This document shows, piece by piece, positions 1 through 7,409 of a stretch of DNA of 51,315 bases. The translations under genes were made by a program, and so were the position numbers. The number at the start of each line of letters is the position of its first letter. Within the stretch, counting starts at the first letter, position 1. Under the pieces are notes generated by a model. The model saw only the letters and a list, made by a program, of their open reading frames with translations. It was not told where the DNA came from and did not search any database. Origin of the DNA: UBA1724 sp963621575 (GTDB lineage: Bacteria; Verrucomicrobiota; Lentisphaeria; Oligosphaerales; Oligosphaeraceae); the NCBI GenBank assembly GCA_963621575.1, contig CAVFEH010000016.1, forward strand, positions 1-51,315. The letters run 5' to 3'.

Positions 1-80
1 TGCCGGAGGGGGGCTCCGGGGGGCGGGGTGGTTGGGTGTGGCGGAAGGGGGGGGCTCCCGTCCCGATGCCGTTTTCCGGG

Positions 81-458
81 CTAGCGGAAGATCTCCTCGT
101 CGTCAGCGCCCTCTTCCATCAGGTCGGCGCTGGCCCAGATCTTCTCCTTGAGGGCGGGGTTGCCGGTGACGGAACGGTCCTGGACCTTGGTCAGGTACCG
201 GCGCATCTGCTTGTCCAGCTTGTCGTAGACGGCGGCGATGGCGGCGGGGATGGTGTCGGCCTTGGCGGAGGCGTTGAGGTTCACGTTGTTGCCGTTGAGG
301 AGGGCCTCGCAGCTTTTCAGGCCACGCTCGCTTCCCAGGACCATGCGGAGGGAGGAGAGCTTGACGTAGTCGCCGGAAAGTTTGTCCGCCAGCTTCTGGG
401 CGAGGGCGCGGTCTTCATCCGCGATTTCCAGATGTTTTCCAGTGAGAATAAGTTCCAT
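81..458 (-). CDS. hpf: Short ribosome hibernation-promoting factor (HPF/YfiA)
   Basis: A 125-residue protein covering only the HPF/YfiA (S30AE) domain, so it is the short form that lacks the C-terminal dimerisation domain of long HPF. It opens with a typical strand (MELILTGKHLEI) and has the basic patch around residues 70-90 (KLDKQMRRYLTKVQDR) expected to contact 16S rRNA. In this family the protein binds the 30S decoding region and silences ribosomes in stationary phase. The ATG is supported by AAAGGAGG nine bases upstream. It is the last gene of the Kdo/Lpt operon, 261 bp after lptB; rpoN, which commonly sits between these two genes, is missing. Nothing else coding is seen in that gap. Confidence 0.9.
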   Translation of the reverse strand: MELILTGKHLEIADEDRALAQKLADKLSGDYVKLSSLRMVLGSERGLKSCEALLNGNNVNLNASAKADTIPAAIAAVYDKLDKQMRRYLTKVQDRSVTGNPALKEKIWASADLMEEGADDEEIFR

Positions 459-719
459 GGATATTGCAACCTCCTTTGTCGGAACTGCGGTGGGAGCGGA
501 GGAATGCGAGCCGCCATTTGGGAGGCTTCTCCGCCTGGGAAGGGGCGTGGGCCGTTGGCGCGGCCTGCCGCGTACGGTGGGAATGACCTGCGCGGCGGTG
601 GGGATGTTCCCGTTGGGAAAGGTATTTTTCCGGGATCTTTTGACGGGGTGCCTGTGTTCTTTGCGTTTTTTTTGTATTTCCAGACGGCATGGATTTCCGC
701 CGGAATTCCATCTCCTGGA

Positions 720-1466
720 TCAGCCTGGGTTGAAGGAGGGGCCCAGGTAGACTTTCTGGGCTTTTTCGTCGTGGACCAGTGCGTCTCCGGTGCCGGAGAA
801 GAGGATTTCGCCGGAGCAGATGAGGTAGGCGCGGTCAACGATGGCGAGGGTTTCGCGGACGTTGTGGTCGGTGATGAGGATTCCCAGGCCGCGGTCGCGG
901 AGGGTCGCGATGATTTTCTGGACCTCGAAGACGTTCTTGGGGTCCACGCCGCCGAAGGGTTCGTCGAGCATGAGGAAGTCCGGGGAGGTGGCCATGGCGC
1001 GGGTGATTTCCAGGCGCCGGCGTTCGCCTCCGGATAGGGTGAGGGCCTTTTGGCCGGCCAAGTGGGTGAGCTGCAGCTCGTCCAGGAGCTCCTCCAGGCG
1101 TTCCTTGCGTTGCGCGGCGGTGAGATCCAGGGTCTGGAGGACGGCTTCCACATTTTCGCGGACGGTGAGCCGCCGGAAGACGGAGGGTTCCTGGGCCAGG
1201 TATCCCATTCCCAGACGGGCGCGCTTGTACATGGGGAGCCGGGAGACGTCCTTTCCGCGGAAGCGGATGGTGCCGCCGTCGGGGGGGATCATTCCCACGA
1301 TCATGTAGAAGCTGGTGGTCTTTCCGGCGCCGTTGGGGCCAAGAAGCCCCACCACCTCGCCGGGCTTCACGTCCAGGGAGACGTCCTGGACCACGCTTCT
1401 GCCGGAGTAGACCTTCCGGAGGTGTTCCGCCTGCAGCAGCGGCGTTTCGTCAGTGGCGTTGGGCAT
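720..1466 (-). CDS. lptB: LPS export ABC transporter ATPase LptB
   Basis: Cytoplasmic ATPase of the LptB2FG transporter that pulls LPS out of the inner membrane. The 248 residues show Walker A GPNGAGKT (43-50), the signature LSGGERRR (144-151), Walker B FLMLDEP (164-170) and the H-loop His201. The phrases GYLAQEPSVFRRLTV and LDEPFGGVDP are diagnostic of LptB rather than of other ABC ATPases. The ATG has AAGGAG about seven bases upstream. It follows lptA by 11 bp in the order lptC-lptA-lptB, as in proteobacteria. The permeases LptF and LptG are not in the window. Confidence 0.96.
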   Translation of the reverse strand: MPNATDETPLLQAEHLRKVYSGRSVVQDVSLDVKPGEVVGLLGPNGAGKTTSFYMIVGMIPPDGGTIRFRGKDVSRLPMYKRARLGMGYLAQEPSVFRRLTVRENVEAVLQTLDLTAAQRKERLEELLDELQLTHLAGQKALTLSGGERRRLEITRAMATSPDFLMLDEPFGGVDPKNVFEVQKIIATLRDRGLGILITDHNVRETLAIVDRAYLICSGEILFSGTGDALVHDEKAQKVYLGPSFNPG

Positions 1467-1477
1467 TGGCGGGCTCC

Positions 1478-2116
1478 TTATTCCTTGGCGGCGGGGGGGA
1501 GCAGCCGTCTGGGATCCGGGGAGGAGGATTCCACGGGGAGTGTGAGGACTGCGCGGGCGGCCTGGAAGCGGTTCTCCTTCAGGTCGTAGGTGATCCGGGA
1601 GGAGGTGAGCACGCGTCCATCGGCCAGTACCGTGCAGTCGCCCTCCAGGAGGATGGCGCTCCCGCCGGCCAGGTCCCAGAGGCCCTGGTCGCCCGTGGCG
1701 CTTTTGCCGTCCGGCGTGTGGATGCGGACCTTCCCGAAGGCCTGGATCTTCTGGGGGCGGCTGGAGTCCTCTTCTCCTTCGGGGAAGAGGATTGTCATGC
1801 GGTCGGCGTTGAGGATGACCCGCACGTCGTCACCCTGGACCTGCTTTTTGAATTGCTCCAGGGTCTCGCCCTGGGGGGTGAAGACCACCTCCACATTGCC
1901 CTCCAGGCTGGCGGTCTTTCGCAGAATGAATTCCATGCGGTCGGCGGCGATTGTGATTGTTCCGGAGACGGGGGTCTTTTCCTCCTCCTGCATCTCTTCC
2001 GCGGGGAGTGCGGCGGCCGGTGGCGTGGCGGGTTCCTGTGGTTCCTGGGCGGTGGCGGCGGGCGCCAGCGCCAGGAGGAGCAGGAGTGTGAGGAATGCGG
2101 GGGCTTTGCTCGTCAT
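1478..2116 (-). CDS. lptA: Periplasmic LPS bridge protein LptA (OstA-like)
   Basis: A 212-residue exported protein. Residues 1-23 form a clear signal peptide (a Leu-rich core ending APAATAQ). After an acidic, Pro/Glu-rich linker comes an OstA/LptA jelly-roll with its repeating pattern: ITIAADRMEFILRKTASLEGNVEV, then VRVILNADRMTI, GKVRIHTPDG and a closing ITYDLKENRF. LptA oligomers form the bridge that carries LPS across the periplasm. The reading frame stays open well upstream, but the signal peptide fixes the start at this ATG. No Shine-Dalgarno is visible. Identification rests on fold-like sequence pattern plus position between lptC and lptB. Confidence 0.85.
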   Translation of the reverse strand: MTSKAPAFLTLLLLLALAPAATAQEPQEPATPPAAALPAEEMQEEEKTPVSGTITIAADRMEFILRKTASLEGNVEVVFTPQGETLEQFKKQVQGDDVRVILNADRMTILFPEGEEDSSRPQKIQAFGKVRIHTPDGKSATGDQGLWDLAGGSAILLEGDCTVLADGRVLTSSRITYDLKENRFQAARAVLTLPVESSSPDPRRLLPPAAKE

Positions 2117-2139
2117 GGGGATCGTGTGTGGTGTGGGGG

Positions 2140-2646
2140 CTATCGGGGGAGCGTGCCGTCGTCTCCGCGGGGCGGGGTGTGCCGGGCGTCCTGGATGGTC
2201 TGGAGGGAGAAGGAGATCCGGGCCATTTCGCGGAGGACGAGCCGGGGCGGGGTCTCCCGGGAGTCCAAATAGAAGTCGAAGCCGATGCCGGAGATTTGGA
2301 GTCCGTCTTCGCCCTGGAACCGGATGGGGCCATTCCCCCGGACCTGCTGGAGCTGGTGGTCGTAGGAGCACTGCGGGCTTTCCAGGGTGTAGGCGCCCAG
2401 TCCGCCGGGCCGCCCCTGGAGGCTCATGCGGAAGCCTTCCAGGAGATAGAGGGGCGTCTGGATCTTCGCCTTGTCGCCCTGGATGCGCCAGCGGACCTCC
2501 TCCGGGGAGTCTCCGTGTTCCAGGAGGAAGGCGCCGTTGGTCTGGAAGCCGTTGAGCTCCACCTGGTCCAGGTTCTCCAGCCCCGCGGGGGCGGCGGAGA
2601 GGAGTGCGGCGGCGGCCAGCAGGATGAATGCGGCGGGGGCTTTCAA
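2140..2646 (-). CDS. lptC: LptC-like LPS transport protein (TTG start)
   Basis: A 168-residue protein with an N-terminal hydrophobic segment (residues 3-19, Ala/Leu-rich) that could be a membrane anchor or signal, then a LptC/YrbK-type beta region: LDQVELNGFQTNGAFLLEH, WRIQGDKAKIQTPLYLLEG, and a C-terminal GEDGLQISGIGFDFYLD. LptC anchors the periplasmic bridge to the LptB2FG complex. I place the start at a TTG whose last bases overlap the kdsC stop (TTGA), with AAGGGA about a dozen bases upstream; no ATG fits before the hydrophobic segment. This start is inferred. Sequence conservation in this family is low, so much of the call comes from its place between kdsC and lptA. Confidence 0.8.
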   Translation of the reverse strand: MKAPAAFILLAAAALLSAAPAGLENLDQVELNGFQTNGAFLLEHGDSPEEVRWRIQGDKAKIQTPLYLLEGFRMSLQGRPGGLGAYTLESPQCSYDHQLQQVRGNGPIRFQGEDGLQISGIGFDFYLDSRETPPRLVLREMARISFSLQTIQDARHTPPRGDDGTLPR

Positions 2647-3233
2647 GTTGATGCGCTTCCCTTGGCGTGTCCGGGGATGTGGTAGTGCTGGAGCTGCTCT
2701 TCCCAGCGCCCCTGGAGCTTCAGGAGCCACTCGGCGGTTTCGCGGATGGCGCCTTGCCCCCCCGGCGCGTCGGTCTGGAGGTCGGCGGCGGGCAGGACTT
2801 CCGGGGAGGCGTCGCCCACGGCGATTCCCACGGCGGCGGCGGACATCGCCCAGCCGTCGATGAGGTCGTCTCCCACGAAGAGGCACTGTGCCAGGGAGAG
2901 GTTCCGCTCCTGGGCCACGTGGTAGAGGCTCTGGGTCTTGTTCCAGCACTCCTCCACGAGGAAGTCCAGCTTCAGTTCGGCGGCGCGGGTCTGGTTGGCG
3001 CGGCTGCGGCGCCCGGAGATGGCGCCCACCAGGATGCCGGCGCGCCGCAGCATGGTGATTCCGGAGCCGTCCCGGACGTGGAAGAATTTGATTTCGTCGG
3101 GGGTGCCGGTGTATCCGATGCGTCCGTCGGTGAGGACGCCGTCGATGTCCATGGCCACCAACCGGATCCTCCTGGCGGCGTCCTCGGGGGATTCGCCTGC
3201 CTTCTGGAATTTCAGGGTGGAGAGGGTCTTCAT
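2643..3233 (-). CDS. kdsC: 3-deoxy-D-manno-octulosonate 8-phosphate phosphatase KdsC
   Basis: HAD-family phosphatase that turns Kdo-8-phosphate into Kdo. The 196 residues show HAD motif I as DIDGVLTDG with nucleophile Asp29 and acid/base Asp31, motif II as AISGR (Ser73), a Lys at 99 (ECWNK) and motif III as VGDDLID (Asp122, Asp123). The C-terminal APGGQGAIRE is typical of KdsC and contacts the neighbouring subunit in the tetramer. About 20 residues precede the usual KdsC start. The start codon overlaps the kdsA stop as ATGA, and the stop overlaps the lptC start, so translation of all three is probably coupled. Confidence 0.95.
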   Translation of the reverse strand: MKTLSTLKFQKAGESPEDAARRIRLVAMDIDGVLTDGRIGYTGTPDEIKFFHVRDGSGITMLRRAGILVGAISGRRSRANQTRAAELKLDFLVEECWNKTQSLYHVAQERNLSLAQCLFVGDDLIDGWAMSAAAVGIAVGDASPEVLPAADLQTDAPGGQGAIRETAEWLLKLQGRWEEQLQHYHIPGHAKGSAST

Positions 3234-4060
3234 GGGCAGATGGCGTGGATTTCCTTCAAGAGTGCGAGCAGGTCCTTCAGGTCGGAGAGCCGCAGGGAGT
3301 TCGCCCCGTCGGAGAGGGCTTCCTCGGGGCGGGGGTGGGTTTCCAGGAAGAGTCCGTCAATGCCCACGGCGCAGGCGGCGCGTGCCAGGACGGGGACGAA
3401 TTCCCGGTTTCCGCCGGAGGAGGTGCCGTTGCCGCCGGGCAGCTGCACGGAGTGCGTGGCGTCGAAGACCACGGGGCATCCCAGGGAGCGCATGACGGCC
3501 AGCCCCCGCATGTCCACCACCAGGTTGTGGTATCCGAAGGTGGTGCCGCGGTCGGTGAGCAGAATGCGGGGATTCCCGGAGGCCTCCAGCTTTTCGACCA
3601 CGCCGCGCATGTCTTCCGGCGCCAGGAATTGGCCCTTCTTCACATTGACGGGCTTGCCGGTGGCGGCGGCGGCGGCCAGCAGGTCGGTCTGCCGGCAGAG
3701 AAAGGCGGGAATCTGCAGCATGTCCACCACCTTGGCTGCCTCGGCGCATTGGGCGGGTTCGTGGACGTCGGTGATGACGGGCACCTGGAACTCCTCCTGG
3801 ATCTTCCGGAGGATCTCCAGCCCGGCGGCCATTCCGGGGCCGCGGAAGGAGTGGATGCTGGTGCGGTTCGCCTTGTCGAAGGAGGCCTTGAAGACGTAGG
3901 GGAGATCCAGGGAGCGGCAGGCCTCCAGGGCGGTGCCGGCGATTTCCCGGCAGATCTCCAGGGATTCGGCGACGCAGGGGCCGGCTATGACCAGCAGGGG
4001 ATTTCCGGGGCCCACGGGGAGTCCGTTGGGGAGGACGGAGAAGGAAGCGAGGTGTGTCAT
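3230..4060 (-). CDS. kdsA: Kdo-8-phosphate synthase KdsA, metal-dependent class
   Basis: Condenses phosphoenolpyruvate with arabinose 5-phosphate to Kdo-8-phosphate. The 276-residue TIM barrel carries IAGPCVAES near the start, KASFDKANR (58-66), HEPAQ and GTTFGYHNLVVDMR. The metal-site residues of the Aquifex-type enzyme all have counterparts with the same spacing: Cys29, His203, Glu240 and Asp251. This points to the metal-dependent class rather than the E. coli class, which has Asn in place of Cys. The start lacks a Shine-Dalgarno; the leader is C-rich. The arabinose-5-phosphate isomerase gene kdsD is not in the window. Confidence 0.96.
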   Translation of the reverse strand: MTHLASFSVLPNGLPVGPGNPLLVIAGPCVAESLEICREIAGTALEACRSLDLPYVFKASFDKANRTSIHSFRGPGMAAGLEILRKIQEEFQVPVITDVHEPAQCAEAAKVVDMLQIPAFLCRQTDLLAAAAATGKPVNVKKGQFLAPEDMRGVVEKLEASGNPRILLTDRGTTFGYHNLVVDMRGLAVMRSLGCPVVFDATHSVQLPGGNGTSSGGNREFVPVLARAACAVGIDGLFLETHPRPEEALSDGANSLRLSDLKDLLALLKEIHAICP

Positions 4061-4101
4061 GGGGTATGGGAAAGGGCGGGGTGTGTGCGGCGGGGCGGGG
4101 G

Positions 4102-4839
4102 CTAGCGGAGGCCCTTTGCCTTCACCAGCTCCTCCACGCGCCGGATGTCCTCGGGGACATCCACATCGGCGGACTGCTCGCGGGTGGCCAGCACGCAGAT
4201 CTTCGCGCCGTTCTCCAGGGCGCGCAGCTGCTCCAGCTTTTCGCAGGCCTCCAGGACGCCGGTGGGCCAGGAGACGAACTTTTGGAGGAACTCCCGGCGA
4301 TAGGCGTAGAGCCCCCAGTGGAGGAGGGGTTCCGCGGGGGTGCCGCCCACCCTCTGGAAGGGGATGGGAGCGCGGGAAAAATATAGCGCAAGATTGCGTG
4401 CGTCCACGACGACCTTCACCGCGTTGGGATCGGCGGGATCCCGTCCCGTGGCGCTGAAGGGGACGGCCACGGTGCCCATGTCGGCGCCGGATTCCTCCAT
4501 CTGGCGGACCAGCTGGTGGAGGACGGTGGCGGGGATGAGGGGCTCGTCACCCTGTACATTCACGACCAGGTCCGCGTCGCGTCCCTGGATGGCCTCCCAG
4601 ATGCGGTCGCTGCCGGAGCGGCAGTCGGGACTGGTCATGACGGCGACGCCGCCGAAGGCTTCCACGGCGGTGCGGATGCGGTCGTCGTCAGTGGCCACCA
4701 GGACCTCCTGGAAGTCGGCGCACTTCCGGGTGGATTCGTAGGTCCACTGGATCATGGGCTTTCCGGCGATGCGTGCCAGGGGCTTTGCGGGGAAGCGTGT
4801 GCTGCCGTAGCGGGCGGGGATGACGGCGATGGTCTTCAT
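4102..4839 (-). CDS. kdsB: CMP-Kdo synthetase KdsB
   Basis: Activates Kdo as CMP-Kdo for transfer to lipid A. The 245-residue nucleotidyltransferase begins with the signature PARYGSTRFPAKPL, followed by VATDDDRI, SGSDRIWEA, VVNVQGDEPLI and the closing region ADVDVPEDIRRVE, all as in KdsB. The reading frame is open far upstream only because of GC-rich composition; the conserved N-terminus fixes the ATG. That ATG overlaps the stop of the upstream FAD enzyme (ATGA), so the two are probably translationally coupled. A 41-bp gap separates it from kdsA. Function is cytoplasmic. Confidence 0.96.
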   Translation of the reverse strand: MKTIAVIPARYGSTRFPAKPLARIAGKPMIQWTYESTRKCADFQEVLVATDDDRIRTAVEAFGGVAVMTSPDCRSGSDRIWEAIQGRDADLVVNVQGDEPLIPATVLHQLVRQMEESGADMGTVAVPFSATGRDPADPNAVKVVVDARNLALYFSRAPIPFQRVGGTPAEPLLHWGLYAYRREFLQKFVSWPTGVLEACEKLEQLRALENGAKICVLATREQSADVDVPEDIRRVEELVKAKGLR

Positions 4840-7232
4840 GGTCTTGTCTGGGTTTTTGTTGCGTGTGGAAGGAAAGAGAGTGCGGGGAGGGCCAGCGCAA
4901 GGGGCCATTCCTCTTGGGCGGCTTCCAGGATGCGGAGGGACTCCTCGTGGTTCGGGGCGCAGGCGGCGAGGACGCGCGCGGTCAGGATTTCGCGGCAGTG
5001 GTCGTCGGTGTGGGGGCCCTCCGGGTTGTGGGGCTGGGTGGCGGGGAGTTCCGCCAGGAGGCGTTCCAACAGGGGTGCCGCCTCCGCATCTGGCCAGTGG
5101 GCCAGGCATGCCAGGAGTCCGGGGAGAAGCTGCGGGAGCTTTTCGTCTGCGGGCAGTCCGGCCAGAAGAGGTGCGGCGGGGGTGCCGATGATGGCGAGCG
5201 CCTGGAGGAGCAGATGGGCGCGGCCGGGGGAGGCGGTCCCGGCGGAGAACTCCCGCGCCAGGAGGCGTCGTCCGGAGGAGTCCCCCAGGAAGGCCAGCAA
5301 CAGCGCGGTCTGTGCGTCGGGGTGGCTTTCGAAGGCGGCCTGGACGCCCCGTCGGGCCTGGTCGGGGCGCAGGAAGGCCTGCGCGAGGGATTGCGCCTCC
5401 CGGGGGAGGACGGGCGCCTCCGCGGGGCGTGCGGGGGATTCCCCGCGGACTGCGGATGCGGGGACCTCCCGCAGGGTGATGTGGTGTGCCAGGGCGCAGG
5501 CGGCCAGGCGTGCGGCGAGCCTCCCCTGGAGCCGATGGCTCTCCGGAGTGGCGAGCATGGCGCGGATGTCCGCGTGGGCGGAGAGTGCGTCTCCGAGGGT
5601 GAGGAGATTCTGGTGCCGCGGGGAGAGGAAGACTCCGGCGGGCAGGGGGATGGTGGTGTCCCTGGGGATTTTGTCGTCCAGGAGCCAGAGAAGGGGGTGC
5701 GATGCCTCGGCGGGAGGTGGGAGAGTCCCGGGGAGAAGCGCCAGCGCGTCGTCGCGATGGGTTTCCAGGAGGAGGTCCTGGGGCATGAGGGTGAGGTCTC
5801 CGCGGATGCGGGGCGGCAGCCGGAAGGCGTTCTTTGCATCGGGGTCTTGCCGTGCCCGCAGGATTTGGCAGGCGTGGTCCTGGGGATCCAGGGCTCTTTG
5901 GCGTGCGGGGCGCAGGGGCTGCCGGGATGCGTGGCGGAGTCGGGGGGCCAGGGCGCAGTGCTGGCTGATGGTCTCCGGCTCGTGGGGGTGGAGCATGGGG
6001 GCTCCCAGTGCCCAGGCGATTTGCGCGGTGCCGGTGGCGTCCAGAAAGGTCCGTGCGCGGACGAGGCACGCCTCACCGGTGGCGGAGAGGAGCATGGCGC
6101 CCGCCAGGACCCCGTCCTTCAGGAGTGCGCCGCCCATCCGGCAGTGGTGCCAGAGGCGGTGTGCTTCGTCGGGGGCGAGTTTGCCGGGGGGCAGTGCGGT
6201 GGCGCCGGAGGCCTCCGCCAGCAGGAAGGAGAGGCCCTCCTGGCGTGCCTGCATGGCGGCGGCGCAGCCAGTCTCTCCGGCGCCCAGGATCAGCGTCTGC
6301 GGAGTGAAGGCGGTCTCCTGGGGATTCAGCGATTCCAGGTCCAGGCGGATGGCGGGGAGTCCCGTGCGGGGGCGGGGGGACTTCCCCTGGAAGACGAGGG
6401 ATTCTCCCCCGGGGAGTTCCCGGCGGGCTTCGGCGTTTTGGAAGAGCGTGGGCGCGGGGACCTGCGGGAGGGTGTATCGGAGGAGGGTGGGGATCTGCGG
6501 CGCGCTGTGGCGGAAGAGGGGGGCTTCCCGGGAGGGGGCGAACTCCTTCCAGGGGTCCTCCCCGCTCTGCCAGGCACACCAGTCGGCGCCTCTTCGTGCG
6601 TGGTGGCCCCAGAGGGCGGCGCGCAGGGCGCTTTCGGCGTCCAAGCGTGCGGGGAGATCCGCGGGTCGCAGCCGGAGTCCCCGGGTGGCGCGGCAGAGGG
6701 GCAGGGGGCCTTCCGGCGTGTGGTTCGCCGTCAAGGAAACCTCCAGGCGGATGTCGCCGTCTGCGGGAGGCTCCTTTGCCCCGCCCAGGAGGCTCCATTG
6801 CAGGACATGGCGGATTTTTCCCGTGGAGCGCCGCGCGAGCCGCGCCTGGAAGGGGAGATGTCCTTCCACCGTGGCATCCACCACCGCCTTGGCGGCGATG
6901 GCGAAGTATCCGCCGGCGCCGAAGAAGAGCCATCCTGCGACATGGCGCGGGCCGTTGGCTTCCCGGAGGGGCCGCAGGGGGAAGGCGTCATAGAGGATTT
7001 GCACGCCGGAGTCCAGCAATGCGTTCTCCGTTGCCAGAGGATCGGCGGCGGGGGTGTCTTTCCCCGGTGGCGCGAGGCGTCCGGGACCGTCCACGCCCAG
7101 GGAATCCCCCGCGCAGACCAGGATCACCCTGCGTGCCGCGCCCCGGAGCCTGCGTGCCAGGCTGCATCCCGGGAGGGTCCCCCCCACGACGAGCACATCC
7201 GCTTCCAGAATGACGGGGACTTGGACGCTCAT
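4836..7232 (-). CDS. Tandem FAD-dependent oxidoreductase with helical-repeat tail
   Basis: A 798-residue protein of the FAD-dependent oxidoreductase type common in PVC bacteria, but with two dinucleotide-binding halves. Half one has DVLVVGGTLPGCSLA (12-26) and VVDATVEG (117-124). Half two has LILGAGETGCAAA (314-326) and FLDATGTA (396-403), the matching end-of-FAD-fold motif. From about 580 on the chain becomes Ala/Leu-rich amphipathic helices that resemble HEAT-like repeats. No signal peptide or cofactor-attachment Cys is evident, and the substrate is unknown. It heads the Kdo/Lpt operon and overlaps kdsB by four bases. I chose the ATG of MSVQVPVILEADV because it directly precedes the first FAD strand; the leader is C-rich without Shine-Dalgarno. 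Confidence 0.75.
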   Translation of the reverse strand: MSVQVPVILEADVLVVGGTLPGCSLARRLRGAARRVILVCAGDSLGVDGPGRLAPPGKDTPAADPLATENALLDSGVQILYDAFPLRPLREANGPRHVAGWLFFGAGGYFAIAAKAVVDATVEGHLPFQARLARRSTGKIRHVLQWSLLGGAKEPPADGDIRLEVSLTANHTPEGPLPLCRATRGLRLRPADLPARLDAESALRAALWGHHARRGADWCAWQSGEDPWKEFAPSREAPLFRHSAPQIPTLLRYTLPQVPAPTLFQNAEARRELPGGESLVFQGKSPRPRTGLPAIRLDLESLNPQETAFTPQTLILGAGETGCAAAMQARQEGLSFLLAEASGATALPPGKLAPDEAHRLWHHCRMGGALLKDGVLAGAMLLSATGEACLVRARTFLDATGTAQIAWALGAPMLHPHEPETISQHCALAPRLRHASRQPLRPARQRALDPQDHACQILRARQDPDAKNAFRLPPRIRGDLTLMPQDLLLETHRDDALALLPGTLPPPAEASHPLLWLLDDKIPRDTTIPLPAGVFLSPRHQNLLTLGDALSAHADIRAMLATPESHRLQGRLAARLAACALAHHITLREVPASAVRGESPARPAEAPVLPREAQSLAQAFLRPDQARRGVQAAFESHPDAQTALLLAFLGDSSGRRLLAREFSAGTASPGRAHLLLQALAIIGTPAAPLLAGLPADEKLPQLLPGLLACLAHWPDAEAAPLLERLLAELPATQPHNPEGPHTDDHCREILTARVLAACAPNHEESLRILEAAQEEWPLALALPALSFLPHATKTQTRP

Positions 7233-7409
7233 GGGGGTGTGGCAGGTGTGTGAGGAGGGGAACGCTGGGGGAGGGTTATATTGTCCCAAGGCTTCGCGGC
7301 ACGGCACATTAACATAACAGGAGTGCCGTGTCTTCCCCTGCCCCCCGGCGGGAAATGCGCCCCGCCTTCCATCTCCCTTTCACACCCCTTCGTCCCGGCC
7401 GTCTCCGGC

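Noticed and set aside
4516..6993. 825-codon plus-strand frame opposite kdsB and the FAD enzyme
   Set aside because: Arg/Ser/Gly-rich shadow of the real minus-strand genes.
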